This document shows positions 45,889 to 56,629 of a DNA stretch of 64,000 nt, one piece after another; within the stretch, counting starts at the first letter, position 1, and each line of letters starts with the position of its first letter. This stretch comes from Paraspadella gotoi (Eukaryota > Chaetognatha): the NCBI GenBank assembly GCA_051294375.1, contig CM119267.1:13880186-13944185 (forward strand), in the 5' to 3' direction. The notes under the pieces were generated by a model. That model searched no databases. It saw nothing but the letters and a program-made list of their open reading frames with translations, and was not told the DNA's origin. Both the position numbers and the translations under genes were made by a program.

Positions 45889-46500
45889 TTTTATTCTTTC
45901 ACTTCTTCTTTTTCCTTTTCATTCACATTTTTCTTTCACCGAACTGAGACTGCTATGTTTCTTGTTCGCAAAATAGTTGAGAGTCTCACCTCGTTCAATC
46001 GATCCTAAATTTAAAGAGGAAACTTTAAACCCTTCACTCGCCGAAAATAGATACGCTTCTCTTTTTTCGGCTGAATCCTCTTCTCAAATCATCACGATCT
46101 TTCTTTTCCTTCATTTTTTCATTTGGTTTCACTCGGATATTATTCGCTCTACCTCTTTTTTTATTTCATCCAATCACTCCCACTATTCGCTCTTTTCCCC
46201 ATCTCCGCATCAGCAGCATTCACTATCATCCTTTTCGCCCCGTTCCTCTCTCGCCATTTTCTCCTTTCACTTCCCTTTCCCCGTCGATTTTGCTCCCTTC
46301 CAACACGCCCCATCCGACGACGCCCCCATTGGACGCCCCCTAGTCGAACGCCGCCCCCACATGACGCCCCCCTTTCTCTTCTTTACTTCCGGTTTACGCT
46401 AACGGAGGGGTCCTTTTCTGGAGAGAAAGGGGGCCGAAGTCGAAGGCGGAAGAAAAATACGCGAATCGAAACGAAAATGTATAAAAATAAAAATGAGGAA

Positions 46501-46525
46501 NNNNNNNNNNNNNNNNNNNNNNNNN
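46501..46525. other. 25-N scaffold join
   Basis: Ends module R copy 1 at ATGAGGAA, whereas copy 2 reads on into unique sequence at about 59960. Confidence 0.97.
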
Positions 46526-46926
46526 AGTATTATTAAAAAGATTATTATCTTTTATTAAGATTTATTCAATGATAAATTTTTAAAATTTCATATAAACCAA
46601 AAAAAAGAATAGCATTAAAAATTATAAAACTTTGATTGGCATTCCTGCGAGATCCAATAAAACCCTTCTGGAGGTTATTGGGAAAACTAAAGAAGCAAAG
46701 GTTGTTTCGTTAAAGAATAACTAAAAACGCTATGAACTTGTAAAGCAAGTCGAAACAATGTCTGTAAATCAAAATAAAATTTGTGCAAAAACAAAAAACT
46801 TTGTCAATTCTCTAAGAATTTAACGGAAAAAAGAAGAACGAAATGGATGGAAAAGGATAAACGTTTCTGGGAAAATAATAAAGGAATTCAGATTATAATT
46901 TTTTTTTAATATTTTTATTTTTGTTA

Positions 46927-46952
46927 TATGAAATTGGTACAACCAATATATA
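46927..46952 (+). mobile_element. Hairpin-ended AT-rich repeat, copy 2 (fragment)
   Basis: ATTGGT-ACA-ACCAAT hairpin at 46933-46947. The rest of the family consensus is lost, and a SINE-like copy starts 24 bp later. Confidence 0.55.
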
Positions 46953-46975
46953 TTTGGGTTAAAATTTAAGTTACT

Positions 46976-47209
46976 ATGGTGGACTAAAATCCACAATCGG
47001 TTCATCAGCGGCCCATATGGTCCGGAGCAAGACATTCGCCTCCCAAACAAAGGTCCGGGGTTCTAAGCCCGGTGGTCGTCTGGCAGTTAAGAGTAACGGG
47101 GCGCTAACCCCCTGTAACATGGTATTAAGCCTGCATCCGAAGCTCAGGGACTGCTTATATTGAAACGGTCTGTCACTAACACATAACAATTATTCACTTG
47201 TCTCTTCAA
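46976..47209 (+). mobile_element. SINE-like repeat, copy C
   Basis: Nearly full length, from ATGGTGGAC to the CTTGTCTCTTCA tail. It keeps the GGGGTTCTAAGCCCGG box-B-like stem. No clean duplication of flanking bases is seen. Confidence 0.8.
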
Positions 47210-47407
47210 TTGGTTGAGCCCGACTTCGGAAACACAACAGCAACAACAACACTTTCAAGGCGACATTGCCTCAACCTGGCCGATGCACTTTGCCGCCCAC
47301 AAAACACATCAGGCGACATGCCTTCAACTTGGTGACGAACTTCCACCAACAACAACAATTCACTGAAGAGACGCCAACAGACTTTTCCTTAACGGGAGGT
47401 GGGGTGT
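47210..47407. other. Spacer with short internal duplication
   Basis: Contains two similar blocks, GGCGACATTGCCTCAACCTGG near 47260 and GGCGACATGCCTTCAACTTGG near 47314, plus CAA-rich runs. No gene recognised. Confidence 0.5.
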
Positions 47408-47648
47408 ATGGTGGACTAAAATCCACCAATCGTTCATCAGCGGCCATTGGTGCCGGAGGCAAAGAACATTCGCCTCCTAACCATAAGGTCCCGGAGGTTC
47501 TAGCCCGGTGGTCGTCTGGCAGTTAAGGGGCACGCGGCGCGCTTTTAACCCGCTGTAACATGTGTTACAGCCTGATCGAAGCTCAGGGACTGCTTATATT
47601 GAACGGTTTCTGTCACTAACACATAACAATTATTACTGTCTCTTCATT
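47408..47648 (+). mobile_element. SINE-like repeat, copy D
   Basis: Full length and closest to the consensus, with a perfect opening TGGTGGA-CTAAAA-TCCACCA hairpin and the CTGTCTCTTCA tail. Same orientation as copy C, about 430 bp downstream. Confidence 0.82.
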
Positions 47649-47714
47649 ACAATAAATTATGGTAAAAGAATAAATTAAGAATAATTGTAAGTTAACTTAA
47701 AAAAATAAATTAAG

Positions 47715-47880
47715 GTTAAAAATAAGTTTGGGCGGTAAGTTAGGGTTAGGGGTAAGTTAGGGGTAGGGAAAGTTAGGGGAGAGGTAAGTTTAGTTAGGGT
47801 AAGTTTTAGGTTAGGGCGTAAGTTTGGCGTTAGGGGTAAGTTTGGAGTTAAGGGTATGTTAAGGGTAAAATTAGAGTTTA
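47715..47880. repeat. Degenerate GTTAGGGGTAA minisatellite
   Basis: G/T/A-only repeat of about 8-13 bp units such as GTTAGGG, GTTAGGGGTAA and GTAAGTTAGG. It resembles but is not a regular (TTAGGG)n or (TTAGG)n array. Confidence 0.75.
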
Positions 47881-48276
47881 AATTTAAAATTAAGTTTCGG
47901 TTTAAGTATATAATTTAAAATTTCAAAAAAGAATATTTTTAAATATTAATAAATTTATAAAAATATAATAATAATATTTATAAGTAAGTGTTTATATGAT
48001 TACAATGGTCATTTGAATAATGCGAAGATTGAGAGATCAAGGTTAAAATTGCTTTTTTCTTTATCTTCAAAATTTAGTATCCAAATATTTATTAAAAATA
48101 TTTAAAACTGGGTTGATGAAGGGGATCAAAAAACAAGAATCAAAACATATTCGAATTATTATCACAATATTATTATCACAATGAAAACTTTATTTGTAAA
48201 TATTTATCAAACAATAAAAAAAATATATAATTAAATTTTTTTAAAGAATTTTAAAAATTTAGAAAAAGGTTGAATG

Positions 48277-48423
48277 ATATGCTAAACAACGATTTTATTT
48301 TGAAATATAATAATAACGGACATGTTTCGGCTCTTGTTCAAGCCTTTCTTTTTCAAACTTACTCAAGAGCCAAAACATTGTCCCGTTGATTATTATTGTT
48401 GTCAATAAATCGTTGTTGCATAT
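48277..48423. mobile_element. 147 bp foldback element
   Basis: Imperfect inverted repeat with ATATGC at both tips, a matching ACAACGATTTTAT / ATAAATCGTTGTTG pair, and inner GGCTCTTG / CAAGAGCC arms; about 60 bp per arm. The minus-strand reading of the left arm, with an AAGAGCCGAAACATGTCC stretch, resembles tails of Penelope-like elements, so this may be two element tails head to head rather than a MITE. Confidence 0.6.
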
Positions 48424-48429
48424 TTGTTT

Positions 48430-49410
48430 AAACTTTTTTTTAAATCTCAATCACAACGAAAACAACAAGGATATAATATAATGTTTAAGAATTTTAAAAA
48501 ATCCTTAGCTCGGTGAAGCTTAAAAACGTTTTTAATATCATTGTTGTTACGGTTCTTAAATTTCTTTTCATGTAAAGAAACGAACTGGTTATTTATTTCT
48601 TTTCTTTCTCTTCGTTTCCCATAAGCCTCCAGTCCAGGAGCGATTCAACTCCGGGATTGCCATCATTTATATTGATTACCAATTTTTCTAATGGTGCTAG
48701 TGTTGGAATACGATATAGTATTCCCTGATAATCTAATATTTTTAAAGGCGAGAATCATTTCATTTTTTTTAAATATTATATTATTTTATTTAAATTTATT
48801 ATACTGTTCTGTTTAAACAAATTTAAAAATTAAAAATTAAAATTATATGTCCATAAGCAGTAAAAAAATTTTTTAATCGTCTGAATCTTTTTATCATTCC
48901 ACCTATTATGCAAACAATATAAAAATTTGTATAAAAGGTTAATTTTTTTATTTGATTAAGAATTATTTTTTATTATTAAAATCTAATAAAATATATAAAA
49001 TTGTCCTGGAAATTGATTTTTTAAAAATTTATAAAAAATAAAAATGAATTATTTTTTTAAATAAATTAAGTAAAAAATAAATAGAAAAGGATTAATTTTT
49101 TAAAAATAAAATAAAAAAATTTGGATATGTATATTTTTTTAATATATATATTTTTATATAATGATTAGTTAATAATTATAAAATTATTATAATTAATATA
49201 ATAATTATTTATTTAATTAAATAAATTATTTTGCTGATTTTGGAACAGGTTTGGTGGTTTAAAGCTTCCAGTCATTTTATAAAATAATAACATAAGATTT
49301 AATCAAAAAATTTTTATAATTTTATTTAATAAGTGGTCCGATCTGGTTCCACTTTTAGTAAAGACTAACTCCTGCGATGCATTTCTAAGAAATGTTTTTT
49401 AATTTATATA
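48430..49410. other. Very AT-rich spacer
   Basis: Above roughly 80% A+T over long stretches, particularly 48720-49330. Stops are dense in all frames. A trace of the AT-rich hairpin family (TTTGGTGGTTTAAAGCTTCCA) is at about 49248-49270. Confidence 0.7.
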
Positions 49411-49412
49411 TT

Positions 49413-49646
49413 TGAAGAGACAGTGATTATTGTTATAAGTTAGTGACAGAAACCGTTCAATGTAAGCAATCCCTGAGCTTCGGATCAGGCTGTAGACACC
49501 ATGTTACACGGTTAAGCGCCCGTCCCTCTTAACTGCTTGGGCTTGCCACCGGGCTTAGACCCGACCTTTGGGTTAGGAGGCGAATATGACTTGCCTCCGG
49601 CACAATGCCACTGATAGAACGGGTTGGTGGATTTTAGTGCCACCAT
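49413..49646 (-). mobile_element. SINE-like repeat, copy E
   Basis: Full length on the minus strand, with several small indels relative to copies B and D. Flanks are AT-rich and similar on both sides but do not give a clean target-site duplication. Confidence 0.8.
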
Positions 49647-49689
49647 AATTATAAAGATTAATCTTTTAAGTTAAATCTGGGAATATTAT

Positions 49690-50360
49690 ATTGAAATGTA
49701 AATAATGTAATTTAGTTATGGTGTTAATAAATTAAGATTAAGCATAAATTAAATTTAGTTAAGAAACCGCCGGCAATTTTTTTTCCATCATTGCGTAGAT
49801 CATTTTCCATGAATAAAAACTAAATTCCACGCGCTCTTTCAGCCGTTTCATTACATCGGTCTTTCGTGTCACCCTCTCCATTTAGGACCTTATTGCAGCG
49901 TTTGACGTGGTAAGCATAACTAAGTTTCAATTTTTGCGTTTAAATTCTTCGCCATTTTATTTCTATAAAAATCTATATATTGTAAATCTATATATGTAAT
50001 CATTCTCATGGTGAGGGCGCTAGAAAAATATTTTCACGCCCCTTTCATTTTATCTCGGCCCTTTGGTTTTTTTGGGATGGCGAAAGGTAAATAATATTTT
50101 TTGTTTTGCTATTTACATTAAATTCCCCTACATTGAAGTTATTTTTTTCGGTTACTGAGCTATTTTTTTTAAATTTAGGTTTTATTCTCAACTTCGTTCT
50201 ACGTCAACCCGACAGCTCCGCGTCCGCAATGGCGTCTGCTTCGCGCGTTCTCATTTAGCCCATTTACTGTCTTTCCTTGCTAAATATCAGGATGACGCCA
50301 CCATGCTATATTTTTTTATGTTCTTAGTAAGTCTTTTGCCGAGTCCATTGTAAAAATCTA
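49690..50360. other. Unique AT-rich sequence, nothing recognised
   Basis: Short CpG-containing patches near 50200. No frame or array supported. Confidence 0.5.
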
Positions 50361-50365
50361 ATCCA

Positions 50366-50690
50366 AAGTAAACTAATTATGTCCTCAAAAAAGGATTATT
50401 ATTCTCCTACTCGACTTAATGCAGTGCTTTCTCTTTTTAAATCAGTTTTATATATTAAACTAATTAGCGCCCCCAAAAGGGATTAATTCTCCTACTCGAT
50501 CTTAATGCAGTGCTTTCCCATTTTAAATCAGTTTTTATTTTTAAAGTAACACTAGTTTTATTGTTCCTCAAAAAAGATATTATTTCTCCTGCTTGATCTT
50601 AATACGGTTTGCTTTCATTCTTCTAAATCAGTTTTTATTAAGTAAACTAATCTTGTCCTCAAAACAGAGGTATTAATCTCTTCCTTCTCT
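50366..50690. repeat. Minisatellite of ~85-100 bp units
   Basis: Three and a half units starting near 50366, 50453, 50539 and 50636. Each has an AACTAAT-T-CCTCAAAA opening, a TTATT-TCTCCTACTCGA-TTAATGCAGTGCTTTC core and a TTTTAAATCAGTTTT tail. Confidence 0.8.
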
Positions 50691-51535
50691 CCAGCAACAA
50701 CGGATTATGCAAAGACATCGCCATTAGGTTTGTCCGGCCGCTGTGTTCTTCGCCGCGTGGTCGTCAGGGACGTCGTTCTTCAACAACAAATCTTCTCCCG
50801 ATTCCAAGGAATTTTTGGAAACGGAAACTTTATGCGCAATGTTAATTTCTGACTCTTCCCTCATAAAAAGGAAAAAGGAAATCGGATCGGTTGGAGAAAT
50901 AACCGTTTGTAGTCGTAAACCCTGTAATTAATTTCTATTTTAACTTAGTTTATTATGTATTTAGTTGCATTGTTTTTATTATCTTGTCTTGAAAATAAAA
51001 AAAATTTAAAAATTAGTTATTTCAATTTACCCAAACATTTGATTCAAAAGTAATTAAAATAGTTCAAGATTTAGACTTTTTTATAGTTTAGAAAAGTTTA
51101 GATGAATTCAAATATGACTCTCTCTCTTCCATTTCAAATTCGACCTAACTTTCAAAATAATTCCATGACTCCGTTCCATCGCGTATGTCCAAATCTATAA
51201 TTAGAATTAAATTTAAATTAAAATTTCAATGGCAATTCACTAGTTATGCTAGGCTTATAAAAAGTTTTGATAGTGTTTTATGCAGCATTGGGTACGGCGA
51301 TGAAAGCGAAAAAAAATCATTGAACTTTAAATTATGTCCTTTGCAAAACACACTTGTGCCGACAAAGGTTTCAGTAACCTTGGGGTCAACCGAGTTGGCA
51401 CCTATGTTTAGAGAGGGTGAAGTGAAAGTTTGGGAATCAAAAATTTAGCAGTATATCTTGAAAGCTAATCATATTTTAATTGGAAAACGAATCTGTAGTT
51501 TTCTTTTTTTTATAAACTATAGTAGCCAAGTCAGC

Positions 51536-51841
51536 TTATTTTGTATTATAGTTACTACCCTTATATAATGTCAGAATTTCTAAATGTTTTTTGACATTTT
51601 TGACGAGACAAAACATTCCACTTTTCAGTGTTTTTAATACCAAAGCCAAAGTGTAATTTTTTGCGAGTCGTCTTTGTAGACCAAATATTCCAGCAAAAAA
51701 CAAAGAAGGTTCCATCGCCCAGGTCGTAAGACAACTACGAAGGGACAACGCCCGGCGTCGCAACATATCCGGAGTTTTGACCCCGGCATCGCTCGCGACT
51801 CTTCCGTAAGAAGTACCGCCGCCTGGTTGGTCGGAAGCCAT
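51536..51841 (-). CDS. Uncharacterised 101-residue frame
   Basis: Starts with ATG in good context (ATCATGGC), in a locally CpG-rich block (51.70-51.90 kb) inside AT-rich DNA, and reads as a mixed globular sequence with a glycine-rich start, an arginine cluster and a lysine-rich end. A second minus-strand frame (51936-51634) is open over most of the same DNA, so the coding phase is not certain. No domain recognised. It could be an exon or a fragment of a processed copy. No splice sites or poly(A) signal were established. Confidence 0.25.
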   Translation of the reverse strand: MASDQPGGGTSYGRVASDAGVKTPDMLRRRALSLRSCLTTWAMEPSLFFAGIFGLQRRLAKNYTLALVLKTLKSGMFCLVKNVKKHLEILTLYKGSNYNTK

Positions 51842-52192
51842 GATGCCAGGATTGTTTCAATGGTAACATCCGTTCGCGCCCATTTGAGTCTCAACGCCAC
51901 AGGACCGTCTACTTTTGGCTTAAAATTATGTTTCATGATATTTTTTAGTCGTTAAAGCTGTAAAAAATGACCAAAATGTTTCATCATATTACTGTGTTCC
52001 GGTCAATCTAAGGTCATTGCCAAGCATAGGGAAAGTGACCGTGTGGATAGACGGCATCGAGAGAGAGGAAGTGTTTTAAGAGAAAAGACCGGTCGTAAGT
52101 CACCTCAGTTTATTACAGGAACGTGAAAAAGTGGAGAATTTTTATCTTTTTTTTACATTTTTGACGCTCTAGACATTTGAAATTTTTAATAA

Positions 52193-52330
52193 CATATTTA
52201 TGAAAATTGGTACAAACCAATATAAAAATTATCCATTCATTTTAATTAAATAAGCTATCTGTGCTTCCTGACTTTTGACAGGCTTTGTTGTTTAAGGCCT
52301 CCATCACTCTTACCAAGATAATGACATATG
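52193..52330 (+). mobile_element. Hairpin-ended AT-rich repeat, copy 3
   Basis: Hairpin at 52206-52221, then ATAAAAATTATCCATTCATT, AATAAGCTATCT and a CTGACTTTTGACAGG block followed by TTTAAGGCCTCCATCA. The longest copy seen. Confidence 0.65.
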
Positions 52331-52529
52331 GTAGTTAGCGTCCCTACAGTTTTCAGTCAAGACTCTCTCATCTTGTTTATTCGCTCCAGAATACCTGGCT
52401 CGCCTTATCAATGAAGTAGAATAATGTTTCAAAGAATATTTTCAATTGTATTAAAAGACCAACTCCCTTAAGTATTAGATCGGGGAATACTATATTGTAC
52501 TCCGCCCAGCATCCAAAATACAAGGAGCT

Positions 52530-52620
52530 AAATTTATGAAAATTGGTACGACCAATATAAAAAATTATCCATTCATTTAATAAGATAAGCTATCTTGCTA
52601 CTGACTTTGGACTTTTATGA
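52530..52620 (+). mobile_element. Hairpin-ended AT-rich repeat, copy 4
   Basis: Hairpin at 52542-52556 with the ACGACC variant, then the same ATTATCCATTCATTTAATAA and GATAAGCTATCTTGC blocks. Same orientation as copy 3, about 340 bp away. Confidence 0.65.
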
Positions 52621-52729
52621 AGAATCAGAATGTTTAATAAAAATTTTATAAAAAATGATTTTAAAATTTATTATTTTATATAAAGATATTATTATGAATA
52701 TTTTAAATTAATGATACTGTTCCCCAAAC

Positions 52730-53208
52730 AATATTAAGCAGTGCCTCCATTCTATTGACCACGGATGCTGTGTTGGTCGACGCCTCAATCGCTACCAACA
52801 CCACGAAACTGGTCAATGCCTCCACGCAGACTCACTTCAATGGGGAGGTTTAATCTTGAAAATTCTATGAACGCGGAAATCGAGGAACTTGAAAGCTCGT
52901 GAGGTTATCAGCGCCATCATTGGATGACATCCATCGTTGCATTAGGCGCTCGACCTACAGACTCCCAAGCATGGCCTTCAAAGCATTGTTTCATACTTTT
53001 CCAGACAAAACATTACTTCTCAGCTGCCTCTATCTCTAGGACAGAGTTAGTGTTTTCTGGCCCACACTGGACTGATTTTACTAAAAAAAGACCTCCAGGT
53101 TTAACGCCCTCGCTTCCTTATTTTTTCTCCCTATCTTCATACACTCTGCCTGATTTTTCTAAAAAGACCGAGTTGGACACTATGTTAAGCCATTGCGAGC
53201 AAAGTTAG
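52730..53208 (+). other. Protein-like open stretches, unassigned
   Basis: Two frames are open over 52740-52850 and one ATG frame runs 52924-53208 (94 codons). Residue composition is mixed, not low complexity. No motif recognised and no splice model supported. Possibly remnants of a mobile-element frame, given the repeats just upstream. Confidence 0.15.
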
Positions 53209-53323
53209 TCTCATCCAATATCTTTATACCACTTGAAAACATTCACTCTCCTATATTATTTTAACTTGCCAATAACTCATGTATTATATGCTTTCTATAA
53301 ATCTACATTATATTTATTATTGT

Positions 53324-53344
53324 GGCGACGACAGTTTCGTCGCC
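53324..53344. repeat. 8 bp GC-rich hairpin
   Basis: GGCGACGA (53324-53331) and TCGTCGCC (53337-53344) with a 5-base loop. Confidence 0.7.
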
Positions 53345-53529
53345 ATGGGGTTGACTCCAGCTGGCCACTATGTTTTGGTCGGTCGGCCAAGGAAGCGGCT
53401 ACTGATTTTCTTACTTTCTCTCTTCTCTCTCTCTCTCTCTCTCTCTTTCTTAGCCGTTGCCCGGGTTTCTCTACTCATTTCGATCCATTTAATTAAATCA
53501 ATTTATTTTAAATTGACTTTATTTCTCCC

Positions 53530-53757
53530 ATGTTATTCAGATGTTTTAAATATAATCCATTTTTATTGAGGACCGAACGCGCATTTTTAGTTTTACCGGC
53601 CTTCTCTGCTCGATCGTCCGTGGGCTTAAATAAAAAGAACTACGAAGCGAGCGCTAGTTCAACGTTTAGTGGAACCAAAAAAATTATTTTTCGATCCGCG
53701 AATTCTGTTTGCGAAGAGGATGGGAAAAACGCGCGGGTTTTTGCCTGCCATTTCTAA
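53530..53757 (+). CDS. Uncharacterised 75-residue frame
   Basis: An ATG frame whose middle and end have balanced composition (serine/alanine-rich with lysines, ending in a cysteine-containing stretch) and lie in a CpG-containing patch. It ends about 40 bp before a palindrome and a TGCATGCGCAA (NRF1-like) site. No domain recognised. Confidence 0.2.
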   Translation: MLFRCFKYNPFLLRTERAFLVLPAFSARSSVGLNKKNYEASASSTFSGTKKIIFRSANSVCEEDGKNARVFACHF

Positions 53758-53798
53758 ACGCGGCAGGCCGATTTGACTTTGAAATTTTTTGCATGCGC

Positions 53799-53815
53799 AA
53801 TGATTGACAATCATT
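53799..53815. repeat. 17 bp perfect palindrome
   Basis: AATGATTG-A-CAATCATT, immediately after TGCATGCGCAA. Could be a binding site pair or chance. Confidence 0.75.
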
Positions 53816-53931
53816 TCCTACCGAATTCGATATAAAAATATATAAGAAAATGCCCGGACGGCGAAACTACATGTCATATCTAGAGAGAAGAGAGGAGAGA
53901 GAGAGAGAGGAGAGGAGGGAGAGATCCGAGG

Positions 53932-53962
<31 letters not shown>

Positions 53963-53971
53963 GAGGAGAAG

Positions 53972-54653
53972 GGCTGGAGTAGGAGAGGGAAAGATGAAGC
54001 GGTGCGAGACAAAGAAAGTGACGGGAAAAGATGTCGGACACCTGAAAGGAGAGAAAACAAGTTGAAACGATTGAGAGAGAGAGAGAGAGAGGAGAGAGAG
54101 ATGGAGAGAGGAGACGAGAGAGATACGAAGACGAGAGAGAGAGAGGAGAGAAGGAAGTATGAGAGAGAGAAAGAGAGAGGAGAGTTTAACTTGCTAAATA
54201 CAATATTATTAAAATCTTAAAGAAATTCTCAAGAACTTCTGACTAATCAAAAAAAAGTTAAGACACGCGAGAGCATTAATTTATTGGTTTCTTTAGAAAA
54301 GTCAAGACAAACAGAAAAATAACAAAATTTATTAAAAAATATTCCGGAAAAAGAAATTTATAAAACACTTTAAAAAAGTTTTGAAAAAGAAAAAAAAAAC
54401 AATTATTTTGTTGAGAAAAACTGGAGAGAAAACGAAATAATTCATTTAAAAAAAAAAACTAAAAATAAAACTAAAATTGAATTGAATTTAAAAAAAAAGA
54501 GAGAGACACGTGTGCTTGGCAGGCTTTGTCTTTAGCGAAACGCTGATTTATGTACCAAGGGAAGCACGCAGTTTTTTAAGTCTGGAGCGCGGAAAACTTT
54601 TTATTTCCTTCTTTCTTTCTTTCTCTGGAGCCTCTCCTTCCCTTCCCTTCTCT

Positions 54654-54730
<77 letters not shown>

Positions 54731-55290
54731 GGCGTCAATTTTTTTTTCTTACCCCCCTTTTTTTTTGCTTGTTAGAGTGTTCCCCACCATTGATTGTTTG
54801 TTTTTCCTTTAAAGTTTGTTTGGTTTAGCTCTTTGTGGTTTAACTCAAAAATTCGCTCTTTCGTTCGACCCTTTTTTATTTTTTCTTTGCTTATCATTAT
54901 TTTTCTTTCCTGCCGTTTCTTTCTTTCTTTCTTTCTTTTCTTTTCTTTCTTTCTTTCTTTCTTTTTCTTTTCTTTCTTTTCTTCTTTCTTTCTTTCTTTC
55001 TTTTCTTTCTTTTCTTTCCTTTTTTTTTCCTTTCCTCCCTCCCACGCACTGCACACAAAGGAGCTTGCCCCGCGTTACTATTCACTGCCATTGTCCCCAA
55101 TAAGGTTTTTTTTTCCTCTGCCTCCCCCCCATTCTTCGCCGCCAAAGGAACAAAAAAGCGAATTAAATTAGAGGCAGCGTTCGTCGCCCAAAATAGAATA
55201 TACTCCGCGGCGGCGCGGCGCGGTATTACTGAGCTGTCGGGGCGGGAAAAAAAAGGGGGCGTGGCAAGGAGGGGAGGAGGAGGGGGGGGC
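53972..55290 (+). repeat. Module Q, copy 3
   Basis: Matches copies 1 and 2. It has single-base insertions and losses at many places, including in the CCGCGGCGGCGCGG neighbourhood, and a much shorter CT run (about 54648-54724). It leads without break into module R copy 2. Confidence 0.88.
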
Positions 55291-55659
55291 GTTAAAAAGC
55301 GGAAATCTGCGAAGAAGCCTCGAGTTTCAGTCAGATGCTCTTTAATCTAAAATCGTGTGAAAAGGGTAAATTGTCAGTAAAAGTAGAAAAAAAAAAAGTT
55401 TCAAAATAGTTTTTTTCGTGTTGAAAGAAAGACTTTTTTGTAACAAACGTTTTCAGTAAAGATTTAGTTAACATTTTAAACCTACCTGCTGTCAAAAGGT
55501 ACCATATTTGTAATGCGATAGCATTTTGCACCTTTTTGAATTTAAAAAATAGGAGCAGAAAAAAGATTTATATAACCAACTAAGTTAATTTAACGAGGTT
55601 TTATTAATCAGCTATAGAGAGAGAAAAAAAAAAGAGAGGAAAGTACAGAGAAAGACAGT

Positions 55660-55693
<34 letters not shown>

Positions 55694-56629
55694 GAAGAGA
55701 AGAGAGAGAGAGAGAATGATTTCTCCGAGGAAGTGTCGGGGATTCCAAGTTAAGTTCATCGAAGCGGGGGCGGCGCTGGATCGAATTTTTCCAGACGCGG
55801 TTCACAACTCTCACTTAATCCCCTTCCGCATCTGAGTCACCTTAACGACTTTTCAACGTTCACTCGACTCTCGCTTCCACACCTTCCTCACGATTCCGCC
55901 CGCTTCCGCCCGCTTCCGCCCGCTTTCAGGCGCTTCGTTCTCGTTGACTCAATTCGCGCCGACGATTCAAAGTTGATGTCGATTCACTGACGAATGTTTT
56001 CTCAACTTGTTTTCAGGCGAATCACCTTCTTTTTAACCTTTTCTTTTTAACCTTTTCTTTTTTAACCTTTTCTTTTTAACCTTTTTCTTTTTAACCTTTT
56101 CTTTTTAAACCTTTTCTTTTAAACCTTTTCTTTTTAACCTTTTCTTTTTAACCTTTTCTTTTTAAACTTTTCTTTTTAACCTTTTCTTTTTAACCTTTTC
56201 TTTTTAACCTTTTTCTTTTAACCTTTTCTTTTAACCTTTTCTTTTTAACCTTTCTTTTTAACCTTTTTTTTTAACCTTTCTTTTTAAACTTTTCTTTTTT
56301 AACCTTTTCTTTTTAACCTTTTCTTTTTAACCCTTTCTTTTTAAACTTTTCTTTTTTTTATTTCTTTCACTTCTTCCTTTTTCCTTTTCTTTCACATTTT
56401 TCTTTCACCGAAAATGAGACTGCTATGTTTCTTGTTTCGCAAAATAGTTGAAGTCTCACCTCGTTCAATCGATCCTAATTTAAAGAGGAAACTTTAAACC
56501 CTTCACTCGCCGAAAATAGATACGCTTTCTCTTTTTTCGGCTGAATCCTCTTCTCAAAATCATACGATCTTTCTTTTCCTTCATTTTTTCATTTGGTTTC
56601 ACTCGGATATTATTCGCTCTACCTCTTTT
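55290..56629 (+). repeat. Module R, copy 2, first part
   Basis: Direct match to 44274-46157 without the 723 bp insert; the empty site is at 55570-55576. It ends at an ACCTCTTTT junction where the ~3 kb insert begins. Confidence 0.88.
56028..56352. repeat. 14 bp minisatellite, copy 2
   Basis: About 23 units of TTTTCTTTTTAACC with frequent gain or loss of a T or C, against about 13-14 cleaner units in copy 1. Confidence 0.93.

Larger units (their letters stand above)
44274..46500 (+). repeat. Module R, copy 1
   Basis: Matches 55290-56629 and 59604-59958. Shared blocks include GTAATGCGATAGCATTTTGC, ACCAACTAAGTTAATTTAAC, GGCGCTGG-ATCGAATTTTTCC, three CCGCCCGCTT units, the 14 bp array and the CCCCGTCGATTTT block. 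It contains a 723 bp insert absent from copy 2 and lacks the ~3 kb insert of copy 2. It ends at a 25-N join while copy 2 continues. Confidence 0.9.

Noticed and set aside
48277-48423. Hammerhead ribozyme
   Set aside because: A GAAAC-like segment follows a short stem, but I cannot find the CTGATGA core, so a catalytic fold is not supported.
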